From a bacterium (lineage in GTDB: Bacteria; Actinomycetota; Acidimicrobiia; Spongiisociales; UBA11373), in the NCBI GenBank assembly GCA_013202595.1, contig JABMPV010000457.1, forward strand, positions 1-12,665: 12,665 nucleotides of DNA. Reading direction: 5' to 3'. Below, one piece after another: positions 7,215 to 12,665 of this stretch. The stretch's first letter is position 1; every line of letters starts with the position of its first letter. The notes below the pieces were generated by a model, which worked only from the letters and a program-made list of their open reading frames with translations, was not told where the DNA came from and searched no databases. Both the position numbers and the translations under genes were made by a program.

Positions 7215-7560
7215 GTGACATCGATCGGCATACGACGGGTGGCGCCCGATGAATGGGAAGCCCTACGGGCCCTACGCCTCCGCGCACTCGCCGATGACCC
7301 GCACGCATTCGAGACCACCCTCGATCAGGCCCTGGCCTACCCGGATTCCCACTGGCGAGAGTCCGCTGCACGCGGCGCATCCGGCAGCCATTCGCTCACG
7401 ATGGCCGCATGGTCGGGCGCCGATCCGGTCGCGATGGCAGGAGGTTTCCGCCGCGGTGGTGACGTTCGGGCCCAGTTGGCCGGGATGTGGGTGGACCCCG
7501 CCCACCGCAGATCCGGGATCGCCACCGCACTGGTGAACGCGGTCATTGAGTGGGCAGCCG
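7215..7560 (+). pseudogene. GNAT acetyltransferase fragment, C-terminus lost by deletion
   Basis: The frame starting at GTG 7215 encodes the N-terminal ~115 residues of a GCN5-related N-acetyltransferase. It opens VTSIGIRRVAPDEWEALRAL, followed by LRLRALADDPHAF. Acetyl-CoA-binding motif A is visible as AGMWVDPAHRRSGIATALV (RRSGIA pyrophosphate loop) leading into NAVIEWAAE. Motif B and the last ~50 residues of a normal ~165-residue enzyme are missing. At about 7555-7565 the coding signal switches by one frame into a YdeI-family sequence. The original frame runs on to TGA 7764-7766 with low-complexity, out-of-frame residues. No Shine-Dalgarno precedes the GTG. A protein from this start would lack the part of the fold that completes the acetyl-CoA site, so it is probably inactive. 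Confidence 0.75.
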
Positions 7561-7962
7561 AGTTTCGGCTGGATCGACAGCATCGTCCGGAGAGTGGACG
7601 AGCGGCGGTATCGGCAACTGTTCACGCCACGAAAGCCGGGAAGCACCTGGTCTCGACCCAACAAGGATCGGGTCGCGCGGCTCGAGGCAACCGGTCTCAT
7701 CGAACCGGTCGGGTCCGTGATGATCACGGCTGCACGGGCGGACGGCTCATGGGCACTGCTCGATGAGGTCGACGACCTCGTCGGGGCCTTTGCCGCGCTA
7801 GCGGGAGCCGCCGAGGGCTTCGAGGCCTTCCCGGCGTCGATCAAGAAGGCCTATCTCTGGTAGCTGGTCTCGGCGAAGCGGCCGGAGGCCCGTTCACGGC
7901 GCGTCACAGAGGTCGCCGAACGTTCGGTGCGCGGGCTGCGACCCGATCAGATGCTGGACTGA
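7561..7962 (+). pseudogene. YdeI/OmpD-associated family protein, 5' deleted and carrying in-frame TAG
   Basis: In the frame one base on from the GNAT part, sequence typical of the YdeI/OmpD-associated family begins abruptly at FGWIDSIVRRVDERRY. It continues with FTPRKPGSTWSRPNKDRV, AARADGSWALLDEVDDL and FPASIKKAYLW. Then TAG (7861-7863) interrupts, but the same frame reads on as LVSAKRPEARSRRVTEVAER to TGA 7960-7962, which is the expected family C-terminus. The family usually has another Trp at the TAG, so a TGG to TAG change is likely. The ~50-60 N-terminal residues before the WID motif are absent, replaced by the GNAT fragment. Its function is poorly defined; some members were linked to polymyxin or bacteriocin resistance. 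Confidence 0.75.
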
Positions 7963-7968
7963 CGCCGG

Positions 7969-8289
7969 CTAACCGCCGGGAGCCCGATACGACACGGCTT
8001 TGCGCACGCCTTCGTCGATGTCCTCGAGCGCCACCAGCGGCGTGATGCTCACCCGGGCACCGCCGCCTGCATTGACGGCCAGCGACATGGCGATCACATC
8101 GGCGTCACCCGGGAGATCGCAGATCCAGATGAGGTCGTCCTCGCCGAAGGCGTAGTAGAAGGATTCCAGTGAGCCACCGATCGACTCGAGCAGCGCCTCG
8201 ATGGCTTCCATCCGGCCTGTCCCGCCGTCCTTGAGAAGCCCGCGGGTCCCCTCGGAACTGTACGAGGCCTTGACGAGGTATTTGGACAT
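7969..8289 (-). CDS. GYD-domain protein
   Basis: A 106-residue single-domain protein of the GYD family (PF08734), a small ferredoxin-like alpha+beta fold with no established biochemical role. MSKYLVKASYSSEGTRGLLK, then GGTGRMEAIEALLESIGG, SFYYAFGEDDLIWICDLP and AMSLAVNAGGG follow the family almost end to end. The name-giving G(Y/D)xD turn is GEDD here. The ATG at 8289 has a GGAGG upstream at short spacing (4 nt) and matches the family N-terminus M(A/S)KYLV, so the longer open frame to 8415 is not used. It ends in TAG, 7 bp from the end of the convergent YdeI relic. The broken MerR gene lies 170 bp upstream on the same strand and may have controlled it. Confidence 0.88.
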   Translation of the reverse strand: MSKYLVKASYSSEGTRGLLKDGGTGRMEAIEALLESIGGSLESFYYAFGEDDLIWICDLPGDADVIAMSLAVNAGGGARVSITPLVALEDIDEGVRKAVSYRAPGG

Positions 8290-8459
8290 GGGTCCCTCCG
8301 GGAGGATTGGAAAGCTGTAGTACCCCGACGGTAGCGGTGTCAGATCCCACCCCATCGGGCCGGTAGACCCCATTGGTGGTGACAGGTGGCAGGTGCCCCG
8401 TGCCCTCCCGGTCATCAGTCCGCAGTCGATCGGCGACAGGCGTCCGGGCAGTCGCTCCG

Positions 8460-9278
8460 TCAGCCTCCCTCTGAGCAGATCGGGAACTCCACCCGGGTCA
8501 GGAGATCAGACGGCGCCACTTCCCTGGGGTCATTGAGGTAGATCTCCCTCGGGGGCCCGGCGCCCTCGTGGCCGTGCTCCGAGATCCAACCCATCAGCGT
8601 CTGATAGGCCGACGAGATCCCCTCGTAGGGGCCGCGATGGACGGTGGTCGCCATCGCCCCGCCCTCGATCTCCCGTGCATAGACCGCTGCGTCGCCGGTG
8701 ATCGCAGATCCGACCGGCACGCAGATCTCGATGTCTCCATCGGTCTCCTCGTCTATGACGTCGTGGTACACGATCAACGGCGGTCCGGACGGCGTCGCAC
8801 CCTCGCGGGCCAGCGACCCCATGAGCGATCTGAACCCGGCGCCGATGTCCTCCCCGATGCGACGCAGATTGGTGTGAACCCTGGTGGCTGCCACGAGTTG
8901 TGGGGTCACTTCGATGATCCCTATCTCATACTGCACGACTATCTCCTCACGTTGGATGAGCGACTCGAAATGCTCGAGCATGCGCTCATGAGCTTCCAAC
9001 CGATCGGCCAGCCACTCGCGGTGCGCCAGCAGGCATGTGCGCGCCACATTCGGGTCATCGGTGTCGAGGATCATCCGGATCTCTTCGAGTGGCATATCGA
9101 CCGAGCGCAGGACCCTGACCGCTTACGCCCGATTCGCCTGCCCGAAGTCGTAGTACCGGTATCCGGACGACGGGTCGACGTGAGCCGGGGGAAGGAGGCC
9201 GTTCTCGTCGTACAGACGCAGGGCCTTCACAGACAGTCGCGTCATCCTCGAGAACCGGCCGATCGGAAACAGATTCAC
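8460..9278 (-). pseudogene. MerR-family regulator with GyrI-like effector domain, broken by TAA at codon 52
   Basis: Reading from GTG 9278 (AGGAGG 9 nt upstream), a MerR winged helix-turn-helix is clear: IGRFSRMTRLSVKALRLYDE, then NGLLPPAHVD and SGYRYYDFGQANRA. Codon 52 is TAA (9125-9123). The frame then resumes as AVRVLRSVDMPLEEIRMIL, a dimerisation coiled coil (LAHREWLADRLEAHERMLEH) and a GyrI-like multidrug-binding domain. That domain includes IVYHDVIDEETDGDIEICVP, TTVHRGPYEGIS, WISEHGHEGAGPPREIYLND and VEFPI, ending at TGA 8460. The family usually reads RAEAVRVLRS here, so the TAA most likely replaced a GAA/GAG Glu codon. Without the stop it would be a normal 272-residue MerR activator. 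The ATG at 9095 could start the effector domain alone, but it has no Shine-Dalgarno. A point sequencing error is the alternative. Confidence 0.85.
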
Positions 9279-9302
9279 TCCCTGTCACCTCCTGGTGCCT
9301 CC

Positions 9303-9333
9303 ATCGTGGAGCCTCCCCCGGGGGGAGAGTCAA
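9303..9333 (-). promoter_or_regulatory. MerR-type promoter and operator dyad upstream of the merR gene
   Basis: On the minus strand a -35 TTGACT (9333-9328) and a weak -10 CACGAT (9308-9303) are separated by exactly 19 bp, the over-long spacer typical of MerR-activated promoters. The spacer contains a near-perfect dyad, CTCCCCC-G-GGGGGAG (plus strand, 9313-9327). Predicted transcription start is about 9296, giving a very short leader before AGGAGG (9293-9288) and the GTG at 9278. This is where an autoregulating MerR protein would bind and twist the DNA. It may also influence the divergent membrane-protein gene at 9460. Confidence 0.7.
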
Positions 9334-9459
9334 GCGGTTCCTACCAGAGACCGGGAGCGAGTCGAACGATGGGGATGGCGCACTGTGGACGAAGAGCCGA
9401 ATCGAATACCGGAGGTCGGACGGCGGACGTCGGATACCGGCCACGCTACCGTCCACCGG

Positions 9460-10098
9460 ATGCCTCCCTTCGCCGTCCAGGCTCGTCGTCTCCCCGCCCT
9501 GGTGCTGGGCCTGGTCCTATTCGGCGTCGGCAGCGGGATGAGCGTCCAGAGCGCTCAGGGACTGTCTCCGTGGCACATCTTCCACGAAGGCATCGCCGAG
9601 CGAACCCCGTTGACCATCGGCACCGCGGTCATTCTCACGGGGGCCATCGTGCTGATCGCAACGGTTGCCCTCCGTGAGCCGATCGGGATCGGAACCGTGC
9701 TCAATGTGCTCATGATCGGCCCGTCGCTCGATCTCACGATCCGGATCATCGGCGACCCCTCATCGGTCGGTGTCCGTATCGCTCTCGCCATCGCCGGCCC
9801 GGCCGTGGTGGCGATCGGCTCGGGCTTCTACCTGGGCGTCAGGCTGGGCCCCGGGCCCAGGGACGGGCTGATGACGGCGATGGCACGCCGCGGCGTCACC
9901 ATCTGGAAGGCGCGCACCGGCATCGAGACGACGGTGATGGTGGTGGGTGTGCTGTTGGGAGGGACACTCGGCTGGGGGACCCTGTGGTTCCTGGTGTCGA
10001 TCGGCCCGATGGTCCAGATCGCCCTGCGATTCCTCTCGGCACGCCGCCATCCATCAGAGGCCTCCGCGTCGTATTACACGCCGAAGCACTCGACGTAG
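9460..10098 (+). CDS. YczE/YitT-like integral membrane protein
   Basis: A 212-residue polytopic membrane protein of the YczE/YitT type, with about five hydrophobic segments: about 9-27, 44-66, 72-92, 102-126 and 150-190, the last probably two helices. The diagnostic pattern is LGLVLFGVGSGMSVQSAQGL followed by SPWHIFHEG in the first third. IGIGTVLNVLMIGPSLDL comes mid-protein, then YLGVRLGPGPRDGLMTAMAR and GGTLGWGTLWFLVSIGP. The family has no settled function; it is annotated as a putative membrane transporter or assembly protein. The start at ATG 9460 is chosen because homology begins there, but there is no Shine-Dalgarno and the frame is open further upstream, so a leaderless message or an earlier GTG is possible. 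It is divergent from the merR relic, whose operator lies 127 bp upstream of this start. Confidence 0.85.
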   Translation: MPPFAVQARRLPALVLGLVLFGVGSGMSVQSAQGLSPWHIFHEGIAERTPLTIGTAVILTGAIVLIATVALREPIGIGTVLNVLMIGPSLDLTIRIIGDPSSVGVRIALAIAGPAVVAIGSGFYLGVRLGPGPRDGLMTAMARRGVTIWKARTGIETTVMVVGVLLGGTLGWGTLWFLVSIGPMVQIALRFLSARRHPSEASASYYTPKHST

Positions 10099-10207
10099 GC
10101 CGGACGAGCGCGACCCTGGACAGGTCAACGGTGCTGAAGGGCTGCTCGTCTCACCGAGTTGTTTGAGCGTGTCGGTCGGTTGAGTGCAGTCGGCGCAGGG
10201 GGGTTCG

Positions 10208-10597
10208 TCAGCGGTTCTGCTTTCGAAGCTCGTTGTAGGCGTGGACCATGTCGCGAACCGCCTGCCCGTGCTCGCCGGCGATTTCCGAAGGCGAGCCGCC
10301 GTTGGCCAGGATCTGATGGACGGCGGCACTGTTGTCCCGGCCGTAGGCGTTTCCGTTGCCGTTACCGCGCTCGAGAGCAGCCGCGATCGCCTCAGCAGCC
10401 CGCTCCAGCCCGGTCGCCCGGTCGGCGTTGGGGCCGTTCGTCAGGCCCTTGGCCGTTTCGACGCCTCTTGCGGCCACCTCCCTGGCACGTTCGAGCCCGG
10501 TCGCATGGCCCGGGGCACCGAACGCCGGAAGCGCAAAGGCCACGATCAAGGCCACCACCGTGAACACCACCGCAAGCCGCTTCATGACACGCATCAT
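10208..10597 (-). CDS. Small secreted protein of unknown function
   Basis: A protein of about 129 residues that I do not recognise. The N-terminus has a clear Sec signal peptide: basic MMRVMKR, hydrophobic LAVVFTVVALIVAFALP, and AFGA before a likely signal peptidase I site. There is no lipobox Cys, so the mature ~100 residues are probably released or loosely wall-associated. The mature part begins with two copies of an ATGLERA(R/A)E motif about 29 residues apart. It continues with a Gly/Asn run (GNGNGNAYG) and ends in a helical basic tail, AVRDMVHAYNELRKQNR. ATG codons at 10597, 10594 and 10585 are all plausible and none has a good Shine-Dalgarno; starting at 10585 would give 125 residues. 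It lies 34 bp downstream of the lipoprotein gene on the same strand, so they are probably co-transcribed. Confidence 0.65.
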   Translation of the reverse strand: MMRVMKRLAVVFTVVALIVAFALPAFGAPGHATGLERAREVAARGVETAKGLTNGPNADRATGLERAAEAIAAALERGNGNGNAYGRDNSAAVHQILANGGSPSEIAGEHGQAVRDMVHAYNELRKQNR

Positions 10598-10631
10598 ACG
10601 GAGAACCATCGACCGATGACCAGGAGAATCT

Positions 10632-11165
10632 TTAGCCGACGACGCCGGCATGTGGCGGGCACAGGACGCCTACGGCCGCTCCGAGGAGCGCTCCGGCCAG
10701 GACGAGTTGGTCGTCGGTAGCGACGTCGACACCGCCCGCCATTTCGTCGAGATAGGCGACGAGGACATCATCTGGAGTGTCGCCCTGGTCGAGTCGCTCG
10801 CAGAAGTACCTCCCGGTGGCTACAAACAGGTCGGGCTCGTTGAGTGCCTCACCCTCAAACGATGTCCCCACCACCAACTCCTCAACGGTGGCAATGAAGA
10901 CCACCAGATCCGCATCGACCTGCACAGTCGTGGCGGATGACGGCACGGTTGTCGGAGTCCCGATCGAAGTCGATGGTGCAGTTGACGTCGATGGAATGGC
11001 GGACGTCGATGATGCTGCGGACGTGGGCGAAGGCCCGGTGGCCGCCGACCCCGGACTCGATGACGTCGTGCCCTCCGACACGTTGGTCACATCGGTGGCT
11101 TCGGACGTGCTCGATCCGCACCCAGCCACTATCAACACGAGTACAACAGCCGCGATCCTCCGCAT
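10632..11165 (-). CDS. Secreted lipoprotein with DUF732-like domain
   Basis: A 177-residue lipoprotein. MRRIAAVVLVLIVAGCGSS gives a signal peptide with lipobox VAGC (Cys16 lipidated). Next is a Ser/Thr/Pro-rich linker (about 17-80) suited to a wall-spanning stalk. A globular C-terminal domain (about 83-170) includes ATGRYFCERLDQGDTPDDV and LAGALLGAAVGVLCPPH. The pattern of one Cys before a D-x-G turn and a terminal CPxH resembles the mycobacterial/actinobacterial DUF732 domain, whose Cys pair is probably a disulfide; this is recognition by eye. The start at ATG 11165 fits the signal peptide; GGGGG abuts it, an unusually close Shine-Dalgarno. A 7-bp hairpin lies just upstream. The small secreted protein follows 34 bp downstream. 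Molecular function unknown. Confidence 0.75.
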   Translation of the reverse strand: MRRIAAVVLVLIVAGCGSSTSEATDVTNVSEGTTSSSPGSAATGPSPTSAASSTSAIPSTSTAPSTSIGTPTTVPSSATTVQVDADLVVFIATVEELVVGTSFEGEALNEPDLFVATGRYFCERLDQGDTPDDVLVAYLDEMAGGVDVATDDQLVLAGALLGAAVGVLCPPHAGVVG

Positions 11166-11174
11166 CCCCCAAGT

Positions 11175-11274
11175 ATCGCCGAGTTCGCGGCGATGATTGA
11201 GCCGTTCAACGCAAGCCGTCGTGCTCCTGCGAAGAGCACTACACACAGAAACGCCACAGATTGGGGAGCCAATC
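11175..11274. repeat. Three successive inverted repeats upstream of the lipoprotein gene
   Basis: The 243-bp gap between the lcp gene (minus, ends 11409) and the lipoprotein start (11165) has no gene that I can support. It holds three perfect short dyads: ATCGCCG/CGGCGAT (11175-11194, 6-nt loop), GTGCTC/GAGCAC (11221-11239, 7-nt loop) and GATTGG/CCAATC (11259-11274, 4-nt loop). The first would fold in the mRNA directly before the lipoprotein ribosome-binding site. None is followed by a T-run on either strand, so none is a standard intrinsic terminator. They could be weak termination, mRNA-stability or operator elements, or chance in GC-rich DNA. Confidence 0.35.
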
Positions 11275-11408
11275 GCCGATCTCTCTATGCAGCCACCCTG
11301 ATCTGGAAGTTAATGGCGGAAAGATAGCGACAGGGGTGCTGAGGGTCCAGTGACGCCCGGATCACCGACACGAAGGCCGGCACAACCGCCAGGCCTCTCC
11401 CGCAATCC

Positions 11409-12665
11409 TCAGGGTCCGCCCTCGTCGTACGTGAGCGTCCCCGGCGGCAGTTCCTCGGTGAGTATGCCATCCTCGAGATCGGTGAAAATGTCGGCGACCT
11501 CGTCGTCGAGGAGGACCACGAACCGGCTGTTCCGCGATGTCGGGAATCCGGAGAGCACGATGTTGGCGATCGTTTCGGGATCCATTTCGAATGCGCCGGC
11601 GGCGACGGTGAGCAGGGCCTCGGCGTCGAGATCGGTCCAGGTGAACTCCAACAGCATGGCCAGCAGTGCAGGAAGGTCCAGCAGACCGAACTCCTCTTGG
11701 ACCTTCCCGAGGGCCGCGTCGATGACCAGGCCCTGATCGAGCGAGCGGCGGAAGTCGCCGTTGGGGATGTTGCGGTTGCGTGAGAAGGCCAGGGCGTCGG
11801 CACCCCAGAGGATCTGGAGACCGGCGCTGAAGTACGCCTTGGCCTTGCGGTCGGCCATGCCGAAGGGCACGTCCACCGGGATACCCGCGAAGGCGTCGAC
11901 GAGCCGTTCGAATCCCAGGAACCCGGTGATCAGGTAGCCGTCGATGTCGAGGCCCGAGACCTCCTCGGCGATCTGCACCATGCCGTCGGCGCCGAAATAG
12001 ACATTGGCGTGGGTGAACTTGAGGAAGTGGCCTTCTGGTGAATCGGCGTACCCATCGGGTGTCTCCACGTAGCTGTCCCGGGGGAAGCCGACGATGGCGC
12101 CGGTCCGCTCGGCGATCGCCGAGCTGAGGATGTGGATGCTGTCGGCCCGGAGCTCCTGTTGCGATGAGCCGGGCCGGGCGTCGGTGCCGAGCACGAGGAC
12201 GTGGCGCACCGGTTCCCCGTACCAGGATCCGCGCCCGACGCTGGTCGGCTTCACACCCACGATGCGCCACCCGGCTTCGTCGCCGACGAGCAGGATGACG
12301 TCCTCGCCGAATGCGGCGACGCCGATGACGTCTCTCTCGGGCAGTTCCGCAGCCGACCATTCACCCTGCAGCAACAGATCGCCGGTCTCCCGGGCGTCTG
12401 CAAGGTGCGCCATCAGGCCGTCCGGGACGTCGGGTTCGGGCCGGCGCCGGTCGGCCAGCCAACCGTAGAAAGCCTCGAGAACCTCGACGGCCTCTTCGGG
12501 TGCGCCGTCGAGGGAGACCACCACTTCGGCCAGGGGCTCGGTAGTTGTGGCGGCCGGGGACTCGGCGGTCGTAGTGGCCGGGGACTCGGCGGTCGTGGTG
12601 GCCGGGGGCTCGGTGGCCGGCGAGCTCGACGCTGTCGGCGCTGCGGTTGTGCCAGTTACGGCGCC
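11409..12665 (-). CDS. LCP (LytR-CpsA-Psr) family extracellular protein, N-terminus off the right edge
   Basis: The frame is open from the window edge to TGA 11409, showing 418 residues. LCP enzymes sit outside the membrane and transfer undecaprenyl-pyrophosphate-linked glycopolymers to peptidoglycan. The LCP domain starts at about visible residue 155 with VLVLGTDARPG. It continues with an R-A-D-S segment, GFPRDSYV (the phosphate-contacting Arg region), KFTHANVYFG, LVDAFAGIPVDVP and LAFSRNRNIPNGDFRRS, which hold the expected Arg/Asp set. After it come ~110 mainly acidic residues with no recognised domain. Before it lie a Thr/Pro/Ala/Glu-rich repeat linker (residues ~5-47) and a ~100-residue region, 48-150, that I do not recognise (EWSAAELPERD, then DEAGWRIVG). 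The start and any membrane anchor are beyond the window. A diverged LCP member that is not a ligase is possible. Confidence 0.85.
   Translation of the reverse strand, partial: GAVTGTTAAPTASSSPATEPPATTTAESPATTTAESPAATTTEPLAEVVVSLDGAPEEAVEVLEAFYGWLADRRRPEPDVPDGLMAHLADARETGDLLLQGEWSAAELPERDVIGVAAFGEDVILLVGDEAGWRIVGVKPTSVGRGSWYGEPVRHVLVLGTDARPGSSQQELRADSIHILSSAIAERTGAIVGFPRDSYVETPDGYADSPEGHFLKFTHANVYFGADGMVQIAEEVSGLDIDGYLITGFLGFERLVDAFAGIPVDVPFGMADRKAKAYFSAGLQILWGADALAFSRNRNIPNGDFRRSLDQGLVIDAALGKVQEEFGLLDLPALLAMLLEFTWTDLDAEALLTVAAGAFEMDPETIANIVLSGFPTSRNSRFVVLLDDEVADIFTDLEDGILTEELPPGTLTYDEGGP
12531..12620 (-). repeat. 24-bp in-frame tandem repeat coding for a Thr/Pro/Ala/Glu linker
   Basis: Two near-identical 24-bp units (12552-12575 and 12576-12599) differ at one base and are flanked by degenerate partial copies on both sides. 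Read in the lcp frame each unit codes for ATTTAESP. Because 24 is a multiple of three, copy number can change without breaking the frame. This makes a flexible, probably extracellular stalk whose length may vary between strains. Confidence 0.8.

Noticed and set aside
6972..7766. A 264-residue GNAT protein in one continuous frame.
   Set aside because: Residues before GTG 7215 lie in the intergenic leader and promoter region, and those after about 7560 are the out-of-frame translation of a YdeI-family sequence.
1255..7863. Reassignment of TAG as a sense codon to explain readable frames behind TAG in the pilin and YdeI-like genes.
   Set aside because: rpsK and the GYD gene end in TAG exactly where their families end, the pilin also has a frameshift, and MerR is broken by TAA, so decay or sequencing error explains all cases more simply.
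8460..9095. A stand-alone GyrI-like domain protein as an ordinary gene starting at ATG 9095.
   Set aside because: The same frame upstream encodes a complete MerR DNA-binding domain with its own ribosome-binding site and promoter; only one stop codon separates them, and ATG 9095 has no Shine-Dalgarno.
1..12665. CRISPR arrays, insertion sequences, tRNA or rRNA genes, toxin-antitoxin or defence modules.
   Set aside because: No spaced direct repeats, transposase motifs, cloverleaf-like segments or defence-protein signatures were seen; the only tandem repeat is the coding 24-bp one at 12531-12620.

Overview
The window is GC-rich (roughly 65%) bacterial DNA, most likely from an actinomycetote. The evidence is an F420-type luciferase-like oxidoreductase, a Zn-binding (Cys3His) L36, a LytR-CpsA-Psr protein, a MerR/GyrI-like regulator and a DUF732-like lipoprotein, together with frequent GTG starts. 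An Acidimicrobiia-like lineage would fit the pilin style and gene mix, but that placement is inference.

Layout. Positions 1-1130 (minus): a Nudix hydrolase cut by the left edge and an F420-dependent oxidoreductase upstream of it, overlapping by 4 bp. Positions 1255-1739 (plus): an orphan type IV pilin relic with an in-frame TAG and a frameshift. Positions 1746-4010 (minus): a CLC anion channel/antiporter with two CBS and two tandem RCK_C-like domains. Positions 4068-6918 (minus): a compact alpha-operon block transcribed rpmJ-rpsM-rpsK-rpsD-rpoA-rplQ, preceded by a structured leader and a candidate promoter (to about 7092). Positions 7215-7962 (plus): a deletion scar joining the N-terminal part of a GNAT acetyltransferase to the C-terminal two thirds of a YdeI/OmpD-associated protein, which also carries an in-frame TAG. 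Positions 7969-9278 (minus): a GYD-domain protein and, upstream, a MerR/GyrI-like regulator broken by one TAA but keeping a textbook MerR promoter with a 19-bp spacer and dyad. Positions 9460-10098 (plus): a YczE/YitT-like membrane protein. Positions 10208-11165 (minus): a small secreted protein and a DUF732-like lipoprotein. Positions 11409 to the right edge (minus): an extracellular LCP protein with a Thr/Pro/Ala/Glu-rich tandem-repeat linker and an unrecognised domain ahead of the LCP domain.

How it works together. The ribosomal block is the only real multi-gene system: decoding-centre and assembly proteins (S13, S11, S4), L36, L17 and the RNA polymerase alpha subunit made in one stoichiometric transcript. 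It is bordered unusually: no infA before rpmJ, and a CLC gene in place of truA after rplQ. The flanks carry at least four damaged genes, so this looks like accessory, eroding sequence around a conserved core. I found no CRISPR array, insertion sequence, tRNA, rRNA or defence cassette. I do not see an obviously new multi-gene system. The most unusual items are the cluster of broken genes, the intact MerR operator beside a broken regulator, the structured rpmJ leader, the CLC architecture and the LCP extracellular architecture.
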